Shown here: positions 1 through 4,616 of the stretch, piece by piece
Layout: every line of letters begins with the position of its first letter
How positions within the stretch are numbered: the stretch's first letter is position 1
Position numbers and translations under genes: made by a program
Origin: Verrucomicrobiota bacterium
Lineage (GTDB): Bacteria; Verrucomicrobiota; Verrucomicrobiia; Limisphaerales; UBA1096
Length of the DNA stretch: 8,967 nucleotides
Direction of reading: 5' to 3'
Assembly (NCBI GenBank): GCA_003972865.1
Contig: QOAX01000079.1
Span: 1 to 8,967, forward strand
The notes under the pieces: model-generated
Seen by the model: the letters and a program-made list of their open reading frames with translations, nothing else
The model's database searches: none
Told to the model about the DNA's origin: nothing

Positions 1-2218
1 CCGAGTGCCCGGGGCTGCGCAGGAAGCCGTCGGCATCCTTGACCATGAACTTGAACTGAATCCCACGGGTCTCCGAGCCGAATGCCCGGAACTCACTCTC
101 CGAGTTGCCGCTTACCCACAGCAGCATGAAGTCGACAATGTTGGCGATATCGATGTGATCAGCCGCGTTGGTGAAGGGATTTGGCCTGGACAGAAGGCGC
201 TTGGTTTCACTCCAGAACTGTCCGCTGCCATCGTACACATTCTCGTCGTTCCGGAAATTATCGTTGGCGTTGACCGCCTCGTAGTCATCTTCCGATCCGC
301 CGAAGTAGCTCGAGGCCATGTCCGCGCTCCAGCGCTCGCGCAGGTGATACTGCCCCCAGTAGTTGCCATTTAGGTAGAGGTGCACGAAGCGGCCGTGCGG
401 GGCGATGTTGCCCATGTCCAACATTGAGTCGTCGGTAAAGCGATTCGACATGTAGGCACCGCGGCTCGACATGTCGTGCGAACCGCTGCGCAGGTTGATC
501 ACGTCAAAATCCTCGGCCGGGGGGTAGTGGCTGTATTCGTAGCCGTCGAAGATGGGGTATCTCAACTTGGCCGCCCCGAACTTGGAGCGAAAGGCGACAC
601 GAAAATTCTTCTTCCGAAAGTTTGTGTAGCGCCCGCCGTAGTTGCTTAAACCGCCGTTTTCCTGGAAACCGTGGGTTCCGTCGGGGAAGATCATCTCGAT
701 CGAGGTCTGGTATTCCTCTCTGATGTTACTCCCGCCCTCGTTCAAGAATGCGGCATTAGGGGTGACCAGCGAGATGGTCGGCACCGCTTTGAACGAATCG
801 ACCATCTGCGGGCCGTAGACTCCCGACCGGGTGATGGTGGTGCGCATTTTCGGCTGGGTCATTACATCCGCTGGGAACAGGTAGGTGTGGGTGTCAATGT
901 TGGTCGGCTTGAAACCCGGTCGGCGGGCCATGGCGCGGACGATGGTTGTACCGCTAATCTTAATCGGACCCGAGTGAATTTTCCCTCGGGTCCTGCTGGG
1001 CGCTGTGCCGTCCAAGGTGTATCGTATTTCAGCGTCCACGGTGTCCGTGGTGATCCTGACATCGAAAGGTGTTTTGAAAAAACCGCGATCGACGCTGAAT
1101 TTTGTGTCACTGACAAAGCCGTCAAATGTGTCGCCGTTGAAAGTCCCCGGCGAGGGGGTTCCTAAATAACCGGGACCTCCGATTGAGGGGTCGGTGATTC
1201 GAACCGCATGCAGTTCCGGGGAAATGAGCATGTCCGAACTCGTCATGCTGGTGTTCAAGCCTTGGATCGCCAGAACATTGGCACCGGTGTTTAACAGATG
1301 AGCGTGGGCGGTGATGTTGAAGGCTTTGAAAGTGGTGGCATCACCATCGGCATGGTTGCCGGTGGCCTTGGAGTTCCAGGTTGTCGATGCCGGGGAGTTT
1401 GAAACGGCCACGCGAACGCCATTAAGGAAAGCGGCAAAGCCGTCGTCATATTTCATCTTCAAAGTGAGCTCCGAGATTGCAGGGGCGTCGGCCACATCGA
1501 AAAGGACGCGGAGGTAAAGGCTTGTGTTGACGTTGTTCAGTCTGTTGCTGAGGTTGCCGCCCGCGCCGAACTCCGGGATGTATGTGCTGTTTTCGTCATA
1601 GCCGACGCCGGTTGCGACTTCATCCCAGGCTGCGTCATCAAAGCCGATCCTGGTCCAGGTCTTGCCGAGAGATCCGTCCGCCGGCACAAGCGCGTTTGCG
1701 GGGGTTCCACTTGGGATAAGGATCGTTGTCTTCGTGTTACCTGTTTGCATGAGGCCATAGGAAACACCCTCGAACTGGGCCGGCAACGGGCTTGTGGCGG
1801 ATCCAAACTCGGCAATGACAGTGGAGCCGTCGGGGGCAACGAGCGCCAGATATTCCCCGGCCTTGGCAATGTTGAAATTCGTGTGTAACTCAGAGCCGGC
1901 GCCGCTGCGGTTTTTCCCCGAGGCGAAGACCAGCAGGAACCCGCCTGCAGGGAGCTGAACGGCGGGGAGTTGCCACTTGGTCATGGCGCCTTCCTCGTCG
2001 GTGAGGAAATAGCCGTTGAGGTCAGCAGTATCCGGCCCGGAATTGAAGATCTCGATCCAGTCGGAGGCGTCGCCATCGCTGTCAAGGCGCGAGCCCCCGT
2101 TATCAGCCATAAATTCCGTGATGTGGAGGACACCGTGCGCGGTTGGGAAAGCGCACAGGCTCAGGACGAGCAGCGCGAGCGTTCTTGCGATCAGGCTTGC
2201 GGTGAGCAATGAGTCCAT
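1..2218 (-). CDS. Secreted lamin-tail domain / CotH-kinase family protein (3' end outside window)
   Basis: The frame is open from the ATG at 2218 down to the left edge, giving 739 codons with no stop. Residues 1-29 form a signal peptide (hydrophobic LALLVLSLCAF, then TAHG). Residues 30-139 match a lamin-tail domain: LHITEFMADN, SDWIEIFNSG, DLNGYFLTD, KWQLP, GGFLLVFASGKNR and LHTNFNIAKAGEYLALV. Residues about 185-341 are a beta-sandwich region with KMKYDDGFAAFLNGV and NVLAIQGLN, often found in such proteins. Residues 376-448 resemble a chitobiase C-terminal-like domain (IRYTLDGTAPS). Residues about 505-735 are CotH-like: GGRYTNFRKKNFRVAF, then LNGNYWGQYHLRERW. CotH domains in spore coats are protein kinases; in these giant secreted bacterial versions the substrate is unknown. 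An AAGG lies 8 nt before the start, the only plausible Shine-Dalgarno in the window. The role at the surface is inferred. Confidence 0.9.
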   Translation of the reverse strand, partial: MDSLLTASLIARTLALLVLSLCAFPTAHGVLHITEFMADNGGSRLDSDGDASDWIEIFNSGPDTADLNGYFLTDEEGAMTKWQLPAVQLPAGGFLLVFASGKNRSGAGSELHTNFNIAKAGEYLALVAPDGSTVIAEFGSATSPLPAQFEGVSYGLMQTGNTKTTILIPSGTPANALVPADGSLGKTWTRIGFDDAAWDEVATGVGYDENSTYIPEFGAGGNLSNRLNNVNTSLYLRVLFDVADAPAISELTLKMKYDDGFAAFLNGVRVAVSNSPASTTWNSKATGNHADGDATTFKAFNITAHAHLLNTGANVLAIQGLNTSMTSSDMLISPELHAVRITDPSIGGPGYLGTPSPGTFNGDTFDGFVSDTKFSVDRGFFKTPFDVRITTDTVDAEIRYTLDGTAPSRTRGKIHSGPIKISGTTIVRAMARRPGFKPTNIDTHTYLFPADVMTQPKMRTTITRSGVYGPQMVDSFKAVPTISLVTPNAAFLNEGGSNIREEYQTSIEMIFPDGTHGFQENGGLSNYGGRYTNFRKKNFRVAFRSKFGAAKLRYPIFDGYEYSHYPPAEDFDVINLRSGSHDMSSRGAYMSNRFTDDSMLDMGNIAPHGRFVHLYLNGNYWGQYHLRERWSADMASSYFGGSEDDYEAVNANDNFRNDENVYDGSGQFWSETKRLLSRPNPFTNAADHIDIANIVDFMLLWVSGNSESEFRAFGSETRGIQFKFMVKDADGFLRSPGHS

Positions 2219-2245
2219 TTGCGATACCTTGTTATGCTCAGCCAA

Positions 2246-2262
2246 CCAATCTCTATGATTGG
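2246..2262. repeat. Short inverted repeat upstream of the CotH-type gene
   Basis: CCAATC and GATTGG form a perfect 6-bp inverted repeat around a 5-nt spacer, 28 bp upstream of the start at 2218. The 9-mer TATGATTGG within it recurs directly at 2372-2380. It could be an operator, but nothing in the sequence identifies a regulator. The rest of the 2219-2440 spacer shows no gene I can support. Confidence 0.25.
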
Positions 2263-2442
2263 AATTCCCCAGACCTCGTCGTGTGGAACATTACAAACCA
2301 GAACTAGTCGCAATCGTCTTCACAGTAAAGCCCGGGAGCGGGACGGGTTGCCCCTCCGGCTGGCTCGCCCGTATGATTGGTTTCAGCCATCAACCCTCGG
2401 TTTTGACGCTGAACGGCTTTTTGCGGCAACAGTTAAAACGCC

Positions 2443-2471
2443 TTGAAAACTGCGCTAATCGGGGTGATAAT
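2443..2471 (+). promoter_or_regulatory. Sigma-70-type promoter for the first lipoprotein gene
   Basis: TTGAAA at 2443-2448 and GATAAT at 2466-2471 are each one mismatch from the -35 and -10 consensus and are separated by the optimal 17 bp. The ATG at 2481 begins only 9 nt after the -10 box, so initiation at the usual distance would leave a leader of about 0-4 nt. This fits the absence of a Shine-Dalgarno sequence. It is seen from sequence only; no transcript data support it. Confidence 0.55.
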
Positions 2472-2480
2472 TCCCGCGCT

Positions 2481-2810
2481 ATGAAATCAATACTCGTTTC
2501 AATCTTTGGAGGCTTGCTGTTGGTGGGGTGTGCAACGAGTAAAAGCCTCAATTTATCTTCCATTTCCATTGGCATGGATAAGCAGAAGGTCATTGCTTTG
2601 AAAGGAGAGCCATTCAGGGTGGCAGCAATAGATGGGCTGGAATACTTTATTTACAGAGGGTTTGACCTCAATCGCTTGCTTGATGGTAATGGAACTTTTG
2701 AAGCCTTTATCCGATTCAAAGATGGTAAAGTAGAGGCCTATGGAAGGTTAGGTGATTTCGATAGCACCAAGCATAAAGAATTGTTGATCAAGAAATCTGA
2801 AAAGAAATGA
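2481..2810 (+). CDS. Small lipoprotein with BamE/SmpA-like domain
   Basis: This 109-aa protein starts with MKSILVSIFGGLLLVGC, a lipoprotein signal with cysteine 17 as the lipidated residue. The mature part has SISIGMDKQKVIALKGEP (28-44) followed by aromatic-rich EYFIYRGF, the pattern of SmpA/OmlA (BamE-like) domains, which are small outer-membrane-associated folds. The family resemblance is moderate and no partner is encoded nearby, so a role in outer-membrane assembly should not be assumed. The frame is open further upstream to 2259, but I chose 2481 because the lipoprotein signal begins there and a promoter sits just before it. It heads a run of three lipoprotein-type reading frames; the next one begins inside its stop codon (ATGA at 2807-2810). 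Its lipobox DNA is identical over 18 nt to the next two. Confidence 0.82.
   Translation: MKSILVSIFGGLLLVGCATSKSLNLSSISIGMDKQKVIALKGEPFRVAAIDGLEYFIYRGFDLNRLLDGNGTFEAFIRFKDGKVEAYGRLGDFDSTKHKELLIKKSEKK
2515..2532 (+). repeat. Lipobox-coding 18-nt repeat, copy 1 of 3
   Basis: TGCTGTTGGTGGGGTGTG encodes the LLLVGC lipobox of the BamE-like lipoprotein. Identical copies lie at 2831-2848 and 3106-3123 in the two following genes. Confidence 0.85.
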
Positions 2811-3036
2811 AACACCTATAATCGCAGCCGTGCTGTTGGTGGGGTGTGCTACCCCTGTAGATTACACGAAACCTCGACCTCTAAAGGCGGGAGAGGCCAG
2901 AATCGAGAAGAAGAAGAGAAATATGCCACCATCGGAAACCTCGATTGCTATCAAAAATGCTATCAGAGGAATCGAGGACTTTCTTACGATGTTTGGGACT
3001 GGCCACGGCGGCGCGCGTCATCATCCCCGTAACTAA
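2807..3036 (+). pseudogene. Second lipoprotein gene with damaged signal peptide
   Basis: The ATG at 2807, overlapping the preceding stop, opens only MKHL before TAA. From 2830 another frame reads VLLVGCATPVDYTKPRP and continues to the stop at 3036, about 63 residues after the cysteine. This mature part is lysine/arginine-rich and matches no family I know. Next to the ankyrin gene at 3072, which starts with the same ATGAAACACCT and has the same ATCGCAGC plus lipobox block, this copy lacks 10 bases between those blocks. That shifts the frame and removes the signal n-region. It is probably a broken lipoprotein. One alternative is initiation at the rare CTG at 2797, which would give LKRNETPIIAAVLLVGC, a workable lipoprotein signal overlapping the upstream gene by 14 nt. 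A sequencing error is also possible. Confidence 0.6.
2831..2848 (+). repeat. Lipobox-coding 18-nt repeat, copy 2 of 3
   Basis: Same 18 bases as at 2515-2532 and 3106-3123, in the damaged second lipoprotein gene. It is preceded by ATCGCAGC, also shared with the third copy. Confidence 0.85.
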
Positions 3037-3071
3037 ACCAACCCACTCCACCACTTGAACGCTGAAGCCAA

Positions 3072-3434
3072 ATGAAACACCTCCTAATCACAACAATCGC
3101 AGCTCTGCTGTTGGTGGGGTGTGGGGAGGCAAACAATCCAGAAGCAGATCGTGCGCTATTTGATGCTGTCAAACGACGGGGAAACATCGAAGCCGTCAAA
3201 CAAGCCATTGCTGATGGTGCGGATGTGAATACGATGGGTGATGAAGGAGAGACTCCTTTGCATCAGGCGGCTTTAGGTGGTCACAAGAAAGTCGCCGAAC
3301 TGCTTATCGCCAAAGGTGCGGATTTGAATGCGAAGAGTTATGGCGAAACACCACTAGATTTGGCCATCCGACTCGGCCAAACCGAAACCGCCGACCTCCT
3401 ACGCAAAACGGCGGCAAGACGTGGAAGGAACTGA
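3072..3434 (+). CDS. Ankyrin-repeat lipoprotein with frameshifted C-terminus
   Basis: This 120-aa protein begins MKHLLITTIAALLLVGC, a lipoprotein signal (lipidated C17). Residues about 26-56 are a first, degenerate ankyrin repeat (ALFDAVKRRGNIEAVKQAIADGADVN). Residues 59-91 are a consensus repeat (GETPLHQAALGGHKKVAELLIAKGADLNAK), and 91-112 are the start of a third ending DLLRK. Ankyrin repeats mediate protein-protein contacts, here presumably in the periplasm; the partner is unknown. After K112 the frame reads TAARRGRN and stops. Restoring one C (CGCAAACACGG instead of CGCAAAACGG near 3408) gives HGGKTWKELKAEGK with a stop at 3449-3451. That matches the tail of the ankyrin remnant at 3929-4039. 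The deletion changes only the last residues, so the protein may still fold. Confidence 0.85.
   Translation: MKHLLITTIAALLLVGCGEANNPEADRALFDAVKRRGNIEAVKQAIADGADVNTMGDEGETPLHQAALGGHKKVAELLIAKGADLNAKSYGETPLDLAIRLGQTETADLLRKTAARRGRN
3106..3123 (+). repeat. Lipobox-coding 18-nt repeat, copy 3 of 3
   Basis: Same 18 bases as at 2515-2532 and 2831-2848, here in the ankyrin lipoprotein signal peptide. Confidence 0.85.
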
Positions 3435-3451
3435 AAGCTGAAGGGAAGTAG
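3390..3451 (+). repeat. Ankyrin 3'-end direct repeat, left copy
   Basis: This segment encodes DLLRK and, in the shifted frame, HGGKTWKELKAEGK then TAG. It aligns with 3976-4039 (DLLRKHGGKTGRELKAEGAK then TAA). The best-conserved stretch is ACGGCGGCAAGACG, and GAAAGCTGAAGG follows it in both. The two copies flank the DUF805 gene in direct orientation. Confidence 0.75.
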
Positions 3452-3471
3452 CTTACGGGATAAGACTGTTT

Positions 3472-3852
3472 TTACTCAGATTGCTCTGTTCCCAAGGGGT
3501 CGTCACCATATTCATTTGAACCAGAGGTGCCCTTGGTAGCTTCCCAAATAATTAATGGAATTATTCCGATACAGGTAAAAATTATTAGAATCCACCAACC
3601 GCTTTTATTCACATCATGCAACCTGCGAACGGTAGCGCATATAGCGGGCAAGAGTGTTCCCAGCGCAACCACCATATAAACTGTACCTGTTTCTCCGAAT
3701 CCAGTTCCAAAAACAGCTGAATCGATCCATTGCGATATTGTATATAGAATGAAAAGAAAAAGTTGGAAATACCAGAACTCCGACCGAGAAGCTCTTCCGT
3801 TACCATCTACATACTTACGAAAACACGTCCCAATACTTTCAGTAAAGCTCAT
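3472..3852 (-). CDS. DUF805 family inner-membrane protein
   Basis: This 126-aa protein carries the DUF805 signatures: MSFTESIGTCFRKYVDGNGR leading into GRASRSEFWYF (19-29), RRLHDVNKSGWW (76-87) and NEYGDDP (113-119). Hydrophobic segments lie near 27-48, 57-75 and 86-103. DUF805 proteins are small integral membrane proteins of unknown function, sometimes called YhaH-like. The frame extends upstream to an ATG at 3906, but I chose 3852 because family members normally begin MSF close to the first motif; neither start has a Shine-Dalgarno. The gene is clearly AT-rich: 3721-3780 is 32% GC by count, against 67% at 5101-5160 in the sulfatase. It sits on the opposite strand between two ankyrin gene ends, which suggests later insertion. 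Confidence 0.88.
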   Translation of the reverse strand: MSFTESIGTCFRKYVDGNGRASRSEFWYFQLFLFILYTISQWIDSAVFGTGFGETGTVYMVVALGTLLPAICATVRRLHDVNKSGWWILIIFTCIGIIPLIIWEATKGTSGSNEYGDDPLGTEQSE

Positions 3853-3928
3853 AATAAAATGCGGTGAAAAAGAAGAATGTGTATTGTAAAGAGAAGAGTC
3901 AAGCACTTTAAGGTGGATAATTTTTTAC

Positions 3929-4039
3929 CATGTAGCCGCAGGTTTGGCCGTTATGTCGCGCCACCCCGAAATCGCCGACCTCCTCCGCAAACACGGCGGC
4001 AAGACGGGTAGAGAATTGAAAGCTGAAGGAGCCAAGTAA
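3929..4039 (+). pseudogene. 3' remnant of an ankyrin-repeat gene
   Basis: In one frame the DNA reads HVAAGLAV, then MSRHPEIADLLRK, then HGGKTGRELKAEGAK and TAA at 4037-4039. This is the C-terminal half of an ankyrin repeat (HVAAG...HPEIADLLRKHGG) plus the tail seen in the frame-corrected end of the gene at 3072. No signal peptide or full repeat precedes it: homology fades at about 3925, only some 20 bp after the long-form start of the DUF805 frame. It is therefore a truncated copy, not a working gene. A 28-codon frame from the ATG at 3953 exists but is probably not translated. It may be the original 3' end of the upstream ankyrin gene family, separated when the DUF805 segment arrived. Confidence 0.7.
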
Positions 4040-4041
4040 GG

Positions 4042-4247
4042 CTATTTTACTTCACCTTTCCAGAGCGGCTTTAGATCCTCGTCATCCAACGCCATAAGCT
4101 TGCACAACGTGTGTCGCTTTTAAGCTCTTGCATCCACTGGATGGCGAGTTCTTTGGATACAAAGAATCGTTGTTTACGTTGACCGTCAACGTAAGTGGAT
4201 ACCCTCCACCGTGAGTTGCCGTGGTTGACTACTTTCCTAAGTTGCAT
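4042..4247 (-). pseudogene. Integrase N-terminal arm-like fragment beside tRNA-Val, frameshifted
   Basis: From the ATG at 4247 a 58-aa frame reads MQLRKVVNHGNSRWRVSTYV, then DGQRKQRFFVSKELAIQWMQELK. This resembles the arm-type DNA-binding domain at the N-terminus of tyrosine recombinases (basic start, WRV, DGQRK, FF, then a helix). An in-frame TAG lies two codons before the start, so nothing is missing upstream in frame. The listed frame ends at 4071 as SDTRCASLWRWMTRI. If one A is restored in the AAAA run after ELK, it continues KRHTLCKLMALDDEDLKPLW, then KGEVK and TAG at 4042-4044, a more protein-like end. No core or catalytic recombinase domain is present. It lies 89 bp beyond the tRNA 3' end on the same strand, where integrases of tRNA-targeted elements usually sit. 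It could instead be a small stand-alone DNA-binding protein. Confidence 0.5.
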
Positions 4248-4324
4248 CCGCTAACCATTTTTTCTGAAAGTGGATGCGTATGAAGAGCGGGTATAAAAAT
4301 GCGAAGCTAAAAAAACTTAGGAAA
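4233..4324. repeat. Nested inverted repeat between tRNA-Val and the integrase-like fragment
   Basis: TTTCCTAAGTT at 4233-4243 is an exact inverted match of AACTTAGGAAA at 4314-4324 (11 bp). Directly inside the left arm, GCATCCGC (4244-4251) pairs with GTGGATGC (4270-4277) over 8 bp with one G-T. The start codon of the integrase-like frame (4247) falls inside this structure. It could fold in RNA or mark a recombination or regulatory site. Confidence 0.5.
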
Positions 4325-4336
4325 ATTGAAATTTAA

Positions 4337-4411
4337 TGGTGCGCACTGTTGGATTTGAACCAACGACTTCTACCGTGTGAAGGTAGCACTCTACCACTGA
4401 GTTAAGCGCGC
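4337..4411 (-). tRNA. tRNA-Val (anticodon CAC)
   Basis: The minus strand folds into a complete 75-nt tRNA with encoded CCA. The acceptor is GCGCGCT paired with AGTGCGC (one G-U), the D-stem ACTC/GAGT with loop AGTGGTA, the anticodon stem CTACC/GGTAG with loop TTCACAC, the variable loop 5 nt, and the T-stem GTTGG/CCAAC with loop TTCAAAT. The discriminator is A, followed by CCA at 4339-4337. Anticodon CAC reads the valine codon GUG. Its 3' end faces the AT-rich, gene-decayed stretch, the usual side for integration of elements that use tRNA genes. I found no second copy of its 3' end in the window. Confidence 0.95.
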
Positions 4412-4527
4412 AGCCGCGGCGGCAGACTGTACGGTCGTTTCGCCCGGTGACAAGTCCTTTCCCGTTGGTCAAGCGGAGTAACCGCGGATCAACTCCAAGG
4501 CACACGAATCCAGGCTGGCTTGTTTTT

Positions 4528-4556
4528 ATCCGCAGATTACGCGGATGAGCGCGGAT
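4528..4556. repeat. ATCCGC/GCGGAT palindromic repeat
   Basis: ATCCGC (4528-4533) pairs with GCGGAT (4541-4546) around AGATTAC, and a second GCGGAT follows at 4551-4556. The composition resembles the ATCCGCAGATTACGCGGAT-type repeats that I recall scattered in intergenic DNA of many bacteria. The 4412-4616 spacer otherwise holds a degenerate TTGGTCAAGCGG at 4465-4476 and no gene. Confidence 0.55.
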
Positions 4557-4616
4557 GGATGTTTTTGCAACGACTATTGGTTGGCTTTTGCTCTTGGGTG
4601 GGGGTATCTCTCGCGC

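Noticed and set aside
671..1165. Plus-strand open frame of 164 codons
   Set aside because: It lies opposite the CotH-type gene, whose domains are clear; no signal or motif is present.
2259..2480. Upstream extension of the first lipoprotein to 2259
   Set aside because: The extra 74 residues would bury the lipoprotein signal inside the protein, and a good promoter lies at 2443-2471.
4095..4130. Programmed -1 frameshift in the integrase-like frame
   Set aside because: The A-run context (GAG CTT AAA AGC) does not fit an X-XXY-YYZ slippery heptamer in the reading frame, so loss of a base is simpler.
1..4336. Second copy of the tRNA-Val 3' end as an attachment repeat
   Set aside because: I searched for the T-arm and acceptor words (for example GGATTTGAACC, GCGCACTG) and saw no match outside the tRNA itself.
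4337..4411. tRNA-His
   Set aside because: The anticodon loop reads TTCACAC, so the anticodon is CAC (Val), not GTG (His), and there is no extra 5' G for position -1.
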